NCBI RefSeq assembly: GCF_030272615.1
Contig: NC_081413.1
Span: forward strand, 142,137,872-142,201,871
Length of the DNA: 64,000 bases
Direction: 5' to 3'
Source of the DNA: Cryptomeria japonica
Lineage: Eukaryota > Streptophyta > Pinopsida > Cupressales > Cupressaceae
Shown: positions 1-10,752 of the stretch, one piece after another
How the letters are laid out: every line of letters starts with the position of its first letter
Numbering within the stretch: the first letter of the stretch is position 1
Program-made: the position numbers and the translations under genes
Notes under the pieces: generated by a model
Seen by the model: the letters and a program-made list of their open reading frames with translations, nothing else
What the model was told of the DNA's origin: nothing
Databases searched by the model: none

Positions 1-941
1 AGGGATCACCCAGTTAAGGGATGGCTAAATACCTAGTTAGAGGTTAAAACCTTGTCAAAGGTTATGTTGCAAGAGGATTTGAAGAACTCAATGATTTTGA
101 GTCACCCTGTTAAAGGATTTACAAAAAACCTATTAAAGCTACCCGATAAAGGGATTTTCCAATTGCTAAAATGGTTAGAAGTCAACAGGTAATACACTGA
201 TCTGATAACAACACTCAATGCCAAGGCAGATCCACTTCAGTTCCTTTACATCTATAATCACACTCTACAGATCTCTACTGACTTCTCTGGTCTGGCAAGA
301 ATCACTTCACTCATTTTCCAACAATCTCCAATGAAAATCATCATCAACCTTATAGATAACAATTAGGTCGGTGGTGAAAAAACTAAAACCCTAAGCATCT
401 AGGTTAATAATACAATCATTCCAATCCTGACCATTTAAACATATTACATGGGGTAAAACAATCTTGAACAAACATCAAGACATTCTGCATCATCCATTCT
501 TCACTACTTTTGGAAGCTGATAACCCATCACACACTCTCCACCATTTACTAAGACTTCGCACATTCCCGAGGTAGAAAGATCCTCAAGGAAATTCTTCAC
601 ATGCACAAGGCTGATATGGCAATGCGATCTAATCTTCATTTCAATGCTAACTCATCACAAGATGTCGTCGGTCGAATCACACAGACTTGGAATGCATCAG
701 CCGGAAACCCCAAAGCTGAGATTACCAACTGGTAGTCTTATTAGGTGAAACCATGATACAAACTTTGCATATATCGGTTCACTTGTTGGTTTACTTACTT
801 CAACATACCAGTTCACACTTCATCATACCGGTTCACTTGCGAGTTTACTTACTTCAACATATCGGTTCACACTTCAGCATATTGACATCAATGACAACAT
901 ACATTATCATAATGTCATCAAACTCTGCACATATGCCAACA
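1..941 (-). mobile_element. CopA-family copia LTR, 3'-most ~940 bases in plus orientation
   Basis: The sequence matches the CopA LTRs at 33071-34069 and 39000-40011: the same run of 'agggatcacc..gttaaggg' phrases, 'accggttcac' repeats, and the ending ACATCAATGACAACATAC...ATGCCAACA. Its right edge at 941 is a clean LTR end. No pyrimidine-rich PPT complement follows it, unlike 34070, so this is the outer edge of a minus-strand element's 5' LTR or of a solo LTR. The remainder lies left of the window. It has more substitutions relative to the other two copies than they have to each other, so it is an older insertion. Confidence 0.85.
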
Positions 942-1318
942 GAGATGAGCAGGCAGAGGGAGGAGAGGAGGAGATACCACAGGGTCAAACGCTAGCTGAC
1001 ATGATCCATACATTGAGAGGGAGAGTGAGGACTCTCCAGACACAACTAGAAGTTATGCAGATGTGGGTTGTCGAGCATGACCAGGAGATGCATAGATTGA
1101 GAGTCAAGTTAGATGCCTCCCAGCATGAGATTTTGCATCAGTCTAGTCTAGCAGCTTATTATGTGGCAGTATACAATGTAGCAGTGCTAGTAGATAGACA
1201 GGTGGTTCCTTATTCGCAATATATGGCTCGATCAGAGGGAGCACAACCACCTCGATAGTTCGATGCTCAACAGGAACCTCCTCCTCCACCAGGTGATGAG
1301 GGAGAGGGCCAAAGCTAG
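942..1318 (+). pseudogene. Coiled-coil C-terminal reading-frame relic, unknown protein
   Basis: An open frame runs from the LTR edge at 942 through a Met at 1001 to a TAG at 1256-1258, then continues in frame for 19 codons to a second TAG at 1316. The start is missing because the CopA LTR interrupts it. The product is acidic at first (a GGEEE run), then shows heptad-like leucine/methionine spacing (IHTLRGRVRTLQTQLEVMQ), then a Tyr/Val-rich stretch, and ends in a proline cluster (EPPPPPG). This looks like the C-terminus of a retroelement gag or accessory protein, but I do not recognise the family. The first TAG could be a CAG-to-TAG change. It could also be the end of an old host gene. Confidence 0.35.
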
Positions 1319-3143
1319 ATTTTGATAGGCTCTGTGTTATTTTGTATACCCCTTTTTTGTAGTTTATGCGATTCTTGCCCTGATAGACATTATTTATGAA
1401 AGTTGATATCATTTGTACCCCTTTCACATTGATATTTTGATGAGATATATATATGACACATGATTCAATCTCATTTTTCTTGTGTTGATTTATATGCGAT
1501 ATGCCTCTATATTCTTTGTTCTATATGAATGCATTTGTTTTCAGTATGCATATATGTAATGCAAATTATTATGAGTGTTTTTGTTTATTTTTCATATGCA
1601 AATAAATGATTTGATGAATTAAAATGATGAGTTAATGATGTAAATGTATATATATTTTTCATGCAATAATGCAAATGCAAATGAATGCGTAATGGACTTA
1701 TGGATCTATATTTGATATGTTCATGAATTCAACTAACATCTCATGTGGGATTTTAGATTTCAGTTCACAAGAACTTGATTGTGTCGATAATGATGATTCA
1801 GTTGACCACTTGACAGAGAAATGACGATTGCTTCAAATTCAGAGTCTTATTCAAAAGACAAAGAGATCATTGTTATCATTTTTAAATCACTTGAAATGCA
1901 CAAAACTTAGATTGAATGCAACCTAAACTTACTCACTAGATTTGGTATCCTTAATTATCATCATTGAGCCTCTTACAAATACAATAGGAAAAACAAAGTT
2001 CCTTCCTTTTTATATGCAATTATTGATTATCTTGTCTGCAATGACCCTTTTATCATTCATATCCTTGGACAAATTACACATGCATATAGATTGCACATTA
2101 AATAAATACCCTCAAAATAGACAAAGAAATGATTCCAACCTCCCCGTAGAATACAAATAAATGGAGTCGAGGTATGTGTGACGATTTCACCTTGATGTGA
2201 AGGAATTTATCACATAGATACATCTTATTAGATGTTTCCAGATCATCGAAATCAATCCTACAAGCAAAAAACAAAGAAAAAATCTATGCCCCCAGTCCTT
2301 TCTCCTCTTTGTCCAGATAGACTTCCTTGAGTTGCTCAAAGGGAATAATAAGCAAAAACCAATTTTTTAAAAGAAAACACACAAGGAAAATTTGAATCAT
2401 AGCTCAATAGTTTCAATGATTGTTTTCAGTGTTCTTATTTTATCTGTGTACTCAGTGGTAAAATACTCTAGTAGTTTGAAGACAGGTGACTAACTCAGAT
2501 TGAATGAGCATACTTTTTAGACACGTAAAGATTACTCGGTTGAACTACTTAGGACATTTAGTTTGATTAGTCGAGTACCCTAACACTAGGATGTTGATCG
2601 GTTTCAAGACATCAGGGTTTTAGGAAGAACCAAGGTGTTATGAAAGAGACCAAAAAATATGTACATGCTAAAGTGAAGAAATGCAGGAAAGCAGCAAATA
2701 AAGCAGGAAATGTCAAGTTCACGTTGATAGATGGAGCACTTCAGTACAGGAAATAAGACTAACCTAGATAAAATCCAGTAGCCATACTGATCTATGTCAT
2801 TGTTTTGATTTGTGTGATCATTGATAGGAATGTTTGGTTTCAAAGAGTAAGTACCCCGTATAAGACCGATCTGTCTGGTTTTGAGTGTACCCTTCCTTGT
2901 ATAAGACATGTTGATGTTTGATAGAGTTTGATAGATTTATTAGCAAGACATGCAATAAGTTTAATTGTAGACTTTGAGAGTTTGTCTATTGTTGATTTGG
3001 TTTGATGGATGGTCTATGCTTTCTAGATTTGATTTTTCCATTTTTTATTTTGTGAGTTTGTTTTTTATTTTTTAGGGTTTTTTTTAAGGACATTTTATGT
3101 TTTTTTTTGGATTTTTTTCAGGATATTTTATGATTTTTATTAT
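1319..3143. other. Decayed intergenic or repeat sequence without recognisable gene
   Basis: This stretch is AT-rich with many in-frame stops on both strands. 1440-1700 is rich in ATGCAAAT/ATGAAT-like words and a TATATATATA run near 1447. 2985-3143 is a T-rich tract (repeated 'ttttttat' words). No LTR ends, PBS or PPT were found. Confidence 0.5.
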
Positions 3144-4858
3144 TTATTCAGGACTTTTTATGATTTTTAATGTTTGCCCCTTTTGTCTAGAAAGGTAAAA
3201 GGGATTTTGAGTGAATGAATGGGATAAAAATGGATAAGGGAATGATAGAAGAGGCTTACATGATTTCAATGTCAATCTAAGCAAAGGGACTAGATATAGC
3301 AATATAAATAAAGGATGTGGTGTAACAAATGTCATATGGTCCAAAGAAATGACAATTTCAAAAGGTTTGTTACATTTTATGTCCTTAATTTTGATCAAGA
3401 TCAAGAGATGGATTTTGGATAGGAGGTGAATAGGATAAGAAAGATTAAATGTGGTAATGAAGGATAAAAGTAAGAAATGGATAAAATAATAGATAGGAGC
3501 TAAAGGGTATCTATCAAGTGCAATAGATAGGACATACAAAGCCTGTAAAGATCCTTAACCTTGTCAAGATCAGAAGTGGAAAAGGAATATGCATGCAGAT
3601 AGAGAGAATGAAGGATAATGGAGGAAGAGGGATAATAGATGGATGTACATGGATGAAACTTGCCCCTAGTGTAAAGTGCAAAAGGATAATGGATTATGCA
3701 TGATGCCTGTTTTCTAGGTTTTCATCATGGTACTTGCCCAAGGTGCCACAACAAGTGGCTTTCACACGTGGACGAAATTATCTCTTTACTTTTTTCTTTT
3801 TTTCTTTTTTTCCCTTTTTGGAAGATAGTGGATGCATGATAGAAGATGGAAGAATAGATTTTGAAGGTTTAGATAGAGGAACAACAATTTTGGATGCCAA
3901 TTTAGATTTTTCTTTAGACAGTTGTGCTTCAAGGAGCCGCTTAGGGACCCACATGGTTTTTGATTTTTCATGCTTTTGTAGTTCCTTGGAAAGCATTGCT
4001 TCTACAAGTGCCTTAGGAACCCATATAACTTTTGATTTTTCTTTCTTTTTCTCAGTGAGCCTTTGTGTCCTTTTAGACTTTTCTTCTTATTTTTGGATCA
4101 TATTTTGCTTTGTTCTAACATGTTGATTAGATGGGACATGTTGATCCTTGAATAGATGTGGATTACTTGACTTATGACTTTTATGCTTGGCATCCCAATT
4201 GCTTGGAGAAGAAAAAGAATGTGTGGATGGATAGAAATGATATGGAGGTATTTTGGATGGATGGAAGGTGCTCGAAAATGTATGCCTTTTTTGATCCTGC
4301 ATAAGGGATGGAGGGATATAGGGGCCTAAAATGGATGGAAGGAATGAAGGGGAAGGCATGTATTTGGATTTTGGTTTAGTAAGGATACCAGCATCTTGAG
4401 GAATGTCATTGAGGCAATGAACCTTAATATTCTCTTTAATATGAAGGAGTTCTTGCTTGTGAAGGTCTATTTGTCTTTATAAATATTTTAACTTTTAGGA
4501 TACACTATGATTTGGGAAGAAGAAGCAAGTCTATTATGAGGTACAATTGGAATGTAGGGAATAATAGGATCATGAGAGGGATTTGTAGGCATGATGGATC
4601 TTTGAGGTGAACATGGAGAATTATGATAGGGATATGAAGGGATACTTTGATCTTGACATGGAAGAGGACCATTGGATAGAATAGTAAGGATGTTTGACTC
4701 TTTATTTGGAATAGGATCATTTGAAAAGGTGGAAGAGGTATCATGATCTTGCTTAGAAAGTGGATTAGGAATGGGATTTGGAAGGATGATTTATTCCTGA
4801 GATGGAAGGGGATCATCTTGGAAGAAATAGAAAGGTATAAGGGGATCATCGTGGTATT
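3144..4858 (-). other. Purine-skewed low-complexity spacer, probably decayed gypsy gag-pol linker
   Basis: The plus strand is strongly G+A rich (words such as ggatgga, gggata, aggaag). On the minus strand this reads as shifting frames rich in Pro, Ser, Ile, Leu and His, for example around 4505-4849 and 4087-4359. It lies directly downstream, on the minus strand, of a gypsy gag relic (4859-5990). Long Pro/Ser-rich linkers are known between gag and pol in some plant Ty3/gypsy elements, so I infer a decayed linker. No protease or reverse-transcriptase motif can be seen. Confidence 0.3.
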
Positions 4859-5990
4859 TTAGGGAGGTAGGATCTTTTTCAACCATTGGATTGGATTGGA
4901 GGTAGGATCTTTTTTTATGATAGGACTTGTTTCTTCATTTTTCAGATTATCCTCTTGACATGGAGCCAATTCTAAGGAAGGGGTAATATTTTTTATATGA
5001 ATGGGGGGTTCTTGGAATGTGTTCATGTTTTTGCATGATGGGGAAGCATTTCGAACAGGACTCTCTAGAGCGAGAATAACTGGAATTGGAGTGCATGATA
5101 GCATAGAATCTGAGATTTTTAAATCATGTGAGGAACCTATATCAAGATTGGGATTAGCTTGGATTTCCATAGGAGATAAACCTTGAAGGTAAACATGAAA
5201 AGTGTCATCATTAGGTTCATTATTTGAGGGATATGGTATGGATTGTTGTTGAAAAGCCTTAGGAGATGGAGTAATCATGGAAGAGATGGAGGCTACATGT
5301 GGGCCATTGCTAGACACAGGTTCATAATTTTGATCATGCTTTGTAATGACATCTGGTTTCTCCTTAGGTGAATTATTAGGATCTTAAATTTCAATAACAC
5401 CATCATCAAGGAGGTCTTGAATTTTATGTTTTAATTCCATGCATATTGAAGTCTTATGTTTGTTATGCTTATGATATGCATAGTAATTAGTCAAAAATTA
5501 ACATCCCCATGTGGTCTTGTTAGGCAATATGATAAGATTGTGCTTAAGAATCTCTTCCAAAGATGACTCAATAGATTGCCCCAAAGGTGTAAACTGTCTA
5601 TCTAGGGGATTCTTTTTTTATTTTTGTCTTCGTGAACATGTCTTGTCATCTTGTACGAGATTTGGCTTTTGATTTTCAATTACTTTCTATTCCACCTTAA
5701 AATTTTGTTTTGGCATTTATTGAAGTCCGGTGTTCTTGATATCATGAAATTTTATCTAAAGAGGGGTCATTGAATCTTTTTGTTGGACTTGAATGTCATA
5801 TATTTCTCTCTTGAGATCTTGAATTTGTTGGGCCAAAGTAGCCATGGGCTTCTTAATTTGGTCAGAATTTTTAGAAGAGCTCTTGGTTTGAATAGGTATT
5901 TACAATTTATGTGACCAAGAGCTAGAAGTGATACGGATGTTAAGATCAAGTCAAAGCTAGATGTTTTTCTTGAGGTAATGATTGAGGAGG
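4859..5990 (-). pseudogene. Ty3/gypsy (Tat-like) gag C-terminal relic
   Basis: Read on the minus strand from 5990 to 4859, three phrases typical of the gag C-terminus of plant Tat/Ogre-type gypsy elements appear in order: a coiled-coil segment (AQQIQDLKREIYDIQ, near 5850-5800), FTPLGQSIESSLEEILK near 5595-5545, and the His/Cys remnant YAYHKHNKHKTSICMELK followed by HKIQDLLDDGVIEI near 5480-5395. In intact relatives the last block is YCxYHxxxGHxTxxCxxLK. Here the first Cys is Ala and the Gly-His pair is Lys-His, so it is degenerate. An open stretch of 152 codons follows (5317-4859). Several stops and frame changes break the rest. The N-terminal gag domain was not found in 5991-7391. It may belong to the same old element as the LTR at 24730-25733. 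Confidence 0.6.
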
Positions 5991-7386
5991 TGAAGACCAA
6001 GTCTGTTTTCAGGAATGATCTATCCTATATAAGATGTGTTCTTAAGTGGATCAAATTAATCAGTTTGATGAGAGGTTGATTCAACTAGCTAAGATATGAT
6101 CGACAAAATCATGCAACACAACAGAAGGGGTACACTACCAAGATTGTTGATGCTCGGGGTGAAAAAGACTAGTTATACGCTCACTATGAACTGATTAGGC
6201 AAGTATGCCAGAGATATAAAAAGGCACATAGAGACACATGTTTTTAGACTGATGAAATCATAGGCTCATAGGATAGAATACAATGACTCAAATGACAATT
6301 TAGGAACTTCCAGATGACACAGACAAATACTCGTACGAGTTGCTACCTATACCCGAATGACAATTTAAAGCTTACCAGATGAAAAATGTCAAAGATGAGG
6401 ATGAATCGTACAACAGATCATATAAGACCAAATGATAATTTCTAGAGACTAGAACAACAATTTAATAGCTATTAGACGACAATTCTCAAGGGATAGTATG
6501 ACAAACTAGAAGATTTGTATGACAAAAGACTGGATGGGGATGCGTTTTTGACAAGGATAGAGTTTTGACGATTGAGTTTTCAATTTTTTGATTGATTTTC
6601 ATGTTTCAAAGTTTCAGTTTCCTAAATGAAGACACAACAAACACGCAAGATGTAAAGTCACTGCAAGCACAACACACTAATCCTAAGGAAGTTGGCTGAG
6701 AGAGAAAACCTTTGCTTACAAACTCACATACACAACCAATAGCTAATTAGAATATGATTGCTGAGTCTCACGCAATGGATTCTCATTGCTGTATTAACCG
6801 ACTCCAAATGTTAATGGGGGCACGATATGGCAAGTGTCTTGAGAGAGTTACTATCTCTCTTGCACAAAGATTATCCCCCTTTCGGATGTAAACTGGGTAG
6901 CTTGTATCGTAGAGCTCTTACTAAGGATTTATGTTCGAAATTACCCCTTGAAGTCACGCAAGCATGATTGAGGCCTATAGCCCGACAAGGTACCAAAATA
7001 AGATGCAGTCATGCAAGCGTGATTGAGATCATGAGTCCCTACAAAATGCCTGATATGAGAGATCTCAAAAGAGAAAAATCAAATAATCTCATCCTCCGAG
7101 ACTATAATCTTGAAAGGCCTATTTATTATAGTGATTTGGAATGCTTGGGTTTTAGTTGTACTCACTTGGGTCATCCTCACTAGGTGATTACTTTTTCCCA
7201 CTGTGATAGGCCCCCTAAAAGAAACTTCAAATCTCAAACTTAGGAAAGCTTCAAGGGTCTAGATTTCTGATTGTTTGTACAAATAAGAGAATACTCTCAT
7301 ACCTCTTAGACTTTAATTCAAACACAAAAGACAAATTTTTTCATTAACCACATCAGAATTTAAGTGCCTAGAAATGAATTAAAGAA
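5991..7386. other. Decayed LTR-like sequence with no gene
   Basis: No coding motif is visible. 6290-6520 contains loosely repeated phrases (atgacaattt ... ccagatgac). 6952-6990 and 7008-7048 form an imperfect direct repeat (gtcacgcaagcatgattgag / gtcatgcaagcgtgattgag). A TATA-like word (ctatttattata) lies near 7119-7130. A possible gypsy LTR start, TGTGATAGGCCCCC, lies near 7202. These suggest one or more old LTRs, but boundaries cannot be set. Confidence 0.35.
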
Positions 7387-7391
7387 TACAC
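7387..7391. repeat. Left target-site duplication TACAC
   Basis: TACAC sits immediately before the LTR start TGTTGTTCACC at 7392 and recurs at 24243-24247 after the right end of the array. This marks the whole 16.85-kb segment as derived from one insertion. Confidence 0.6.
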
Positions 7392-9762
7392 TGTTGTTCA
7401 CCAAAAGTGATAACCCAAGAACACCTGCAATTGATCTATGAAGTAGCCAATTCAATCTATGAAGAACTTTAGGGCTTGGACAACATGACAAGGATATGAA
7501 TCCTTCTACTCTTCAGGCTCTGCAAAACCTAGGCGGGTATACCTTTGATGCTTAGAATTAAACCTATTACACACAAGACTGCATCAATCAAAAGCAGATG
7601 GATCTCAAAAGGTTCAAAAACTAAGAGATAATTGCTGATGGGCTAGATCCACACTTGCAACTCAACATTTTGAATCATGAGATGGAGGGACACTTCCACA
7701 TAACATAAAATATAAAAGATATTCTGATTTTGGATTTTTAAATAGTGTTCTGACAACCTTTCAATATTACAAGAGACCAGTGTCTTATCTAGGCCACAGA
7801 GTCATGCATAAAACTGGATGAGAAATCTCAGATGCAAGTTCTTTTCAACATTAAATTTTCATGTATCAATGCCTTACATTAATACAATCCTCTTCTCTGT
7901 CACAAAACCATACTTATATGTAGATATCCAATATGCATTCAAAATCATTAATGCTAGGTTTTAGGATTTAAATCCTTCCTTGAAGAATACCCAAAAGACA
8001 CCATTACACTCTTAGAGGAATCTAAAAGAGACAACTCAAATTATCCTTGATAATATGAAATTATATGAATCTGAGTACATCTTGGAGACAATTTCATGGA
8101 AACTCACACATGCCTTGCATATGTGTGAACTTGCAAACTGAAACTAAACCTATAGTAAAGACAACAATGAAAACATAGACGAACACACTGTCATTTGCAT
8201 TGATAAAAGGATGCCATCACTGGAACCTGCAATTTTGGATTTCTCCATTGGAGCAAATCTCTCAAAAACTCAAACCCCTACAACTGAGAAGAATGGGGAA
8301 TAAAAAGGAGAGGGAAGAGAAACAAATCTACAACTGAAAATTGCCAAGTGTCTCCCCTCTAATTGAATTTTGTTCCCATGGAAACTACTTCCAAAATATC
8401 CCACATTTTTCAAAATTAACCTCATAATCAGATTCCTCACTCCGAGAGCTTTCCGAAAACATATAACACTTTATACTTTGGCAAAACATTGAGCCCTGGG
8501 CGAATTAATCCTCAACATGGACCCATCATTTAAATTTTTTGAATTTCTCTATAGTTTAAACTATATCATTTATTCATTTTAATTTTGATTTTTGCCTCCA
8601 TTTGTGCTCTGATGCCTTGCCACGTGGCGGCCTCCGATTGGCTGATGGGGTCCATTGGGTGCCACCTAGGATGACACCTCATCTTTTGCCACTTGTTAGC
8701 CACGTCACCGCCACTGGGTTGCTTGCTTATATGCCACATCATCGCCACTGGGCTGCCACCTGTGCGCCAACTGTGTGCCACCTCACCGGGACCCGCCTGT
8801 TGGACTGCCACCTATCACGACACGTGGATGACTCTCATTCACTTTCGTTATTTCGCGGGGTTTAAACTACGTGCATCTTCCCTTCGCGAAATAGCGCGCA
8901 CCGTTGATCCATCTCGAACCTGCTCACTCGGTAACCCGACCTTCCTCTACAAAATTTTGCCTGTCTGCCTCGAGAAGCGTGCCCGCGTGGGGTCCACCTG
9001 GTCACCATCTAGTCAACTCCTCTATCACCTCGGGAAGTGTGCTCGCGAATGGGTCCGCCTTGGGCACCCATAGGCACCATCTGTCAAAAGCCTTTATGGC
9101 TTAGACATATTACTATAGTGCGTTTTTGCTTATAAACATTTAAAAATAACACTTCCCAGTGCATGTGGGATAATGCATTATGCCTGGGACTACGATTTTG
9201 GAGCTTTTCCAAGGTCTTTCATGGCTGCCAATGCTTTTGTTTGAAAGTTTTAAAACCTTTCAACTTACCAGTTGCCTCTCCATACACCACGCAGAGGAGA
9301 AAACTAGTTTTACACTTGTCAAATCTGCATTTGCTTAATAGTTTTCTATTTTCTTTTCAATGCCACAAAGAGGGGTTTGGCTTTTTTACACCTGCCTGTG
9401 CATTTTTAAGAGATTTAAAATGCCCACTCCTTTCATATGTGGAGGATACCATGCCCATTCTGCATTTTCTTTATAATTTTTGCAACCTTTTAACCACGTT
9501 AGAGAGGGAGGTGTTTGACAGTGCTGGTAATTGCAGTTACATGAGAGTTTTTGAAACATCTTCAACATTTCACACAAGGGAGGAGCTGCAAGTTTCACAC
9601 CTGCTATATTTCATTTGTTGAAATTTTAATTGCTTTTTAACTTTGCCCATTTACATCTACGCAGAGGAAGGATACTGGTAACTTCATTCACTTAGAAATT
9701 TCTGTATTTTGTTTGAAGCTACAGGCAGCCTTCTAACATGCCCACAGAGAGGTTTATGCTTG
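7392..9762 (-). mobile_element. Gypsy-type LTR copy 1 (right end deleted)
   Basis: It begins TGTTGTTCACCAAAAG and is collinear with 14214 onward and 21933 onward, differing by scattered substitutions only. On the minus strand the LTR therefore ends ...GGTGAACAACA, next to a TGGCGACTC primer site in the other copies. Compared with copy 2, about 0.9 kb is missing after the phrase gaggtttatgcttgaca (9760 versus 16583), so the true right LTR end is lost here. The long frame at 9163-9621 has a counterpart in copy 2 but lies against the element's coding strand and is probably chance. Confidence 0.85.
8470..8828 (-). promoter_or_regulatory. LTR promoter, copy 1: TATA box plus G-box/ACGT cluster
   Basis: On the minus strand a TATA word (AGTATAAAGTG, core 8475-8470) lies downstream of a cluster of ACGT elements: a perfect palindromic G-box GCCACGTGGC at 8619-8628, CCACGTCA at 8700-8707, and ACACGTGG (ABRE/G-box type) at 8820-8827. 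A CCAAT-type word (gattgg) lies at 8636-8641. The G-box is about 145 bases upstream of the TATA. This is the arrangement of a plant pol II promoter and fits the U3 of a minus-strand element. G-boxes are known targets of bZIP and bHLH factors in light and abscisic-acid responses. Activity here is inferred. Confidence 0.55.
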
Positions 9763-10752
9763 ACATAGGTACCTTTAAGTACATAGGTACCTTTAAGTAC
9801 ATATTAAATCTTTGAATTCTCAGTTCGATCACTCGACTGACAGGATGCAAACGATGCACTCACCAAAACGGCTACATTAACTGATATAACACTGGAAGTG
9901 CGGATAACTGAATTTGATGGCAAAATGAGTCCTTTTGAAAACCGATCAAATGGATTGATAAAAGCTTGAAATTTGAAATGTATCTCACCATTTATACCAA
10001 CATTAGCCCGGAACAAACATTCTGACATGATGCTCACCGGGACATTTTTACACTTGTGCAAACATCACAAACTACAAACGGATTGAGCTTTGAAAATGGA
10101 GCAAACGGATTCATAAGGACTTGAAATTTTGCGAGCTCACTCACATTTATGCATAGAATTGAGTCCACTTCGAAATGTTTCATGATGATCAACAGGGCAA
10201 AAGATATAATCGCTCAAAGTAGGCCACTCGATAAAATCTGCATTTGTGTCTAAAATGCACTTTCAGCTCACCCCTCAAAATGGGTACCTCATAAACTTAT
10301 CCAAATTGAATTTTGAAAGTTTCACATTGCTGAATAGGCCAAATGAAAGGTGTGGGACATGAATCCCGAGCCTTACCCTCTGAAAATCAATCGGCTCTAC
10401 TTTCCCTCTCTCCAACTAGGCCATTCAAACTGACTTATTTTAATCATTCGGAAATGTCGGGAAAATTTTTGAAATGGGCCTATAAACTCGACTCAGTTTT
10501 AATTTGTCCCAACAGTGGCTCTGACTGGGGATGGTTGATTGCAAGATCAACACAAGAATCCAGATATCTATGGTTAAGCAGACCACCCAAAAGACAGGTC
10601 ATTCTTCTCTCAATTCTTCTCTTCTCATTTCAAAAACAAAGCTTCTTTATTCTACCCAAACAGCAGGGTACTTTATTGAAAACCACACAACTGAAGCAAA
10701 GTGACTATACAATAGATACAAACAAACTCACAATTGATTATAATTGCTCCAC
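9763..10752 (-). mobile_element. 3' untranslated part of gypsy-type unit 1, with deletion scar
   Basis: It matches 17547-18472 of unit 2. At 9763-9799 an 18-base phrase (cataggtacctttaagta) occurs twice in tandem, exactly where about 0.9 kb is missing relative to unit 2, which has the phrase once. No coding motif. Confidence 0.6.

Noticed and set aside
3778-3996. Lys-rich minus-strand frames
   Set aside because: They are produced by a T-rich tract (tttttctttttttc) on the plus strand. No conserved motif.
8602-9104. Several overlapping plus-strand frames rich in Pro, His and Thr
   Set aside because: They sit on the GC-rich promoter part of the LTR. Their openness follows from base composition and differs between the three copies.
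9163-9621. 152-codon plus-strand frame, repeated intact at 15984-16442
   Set aside because: It lies inside the duplicated gypsy-type LTR, opposite to the element's coding strand. Similarity is explained by the duplication, and the third copy is cut by a rearrangement. No protein motif was seen.
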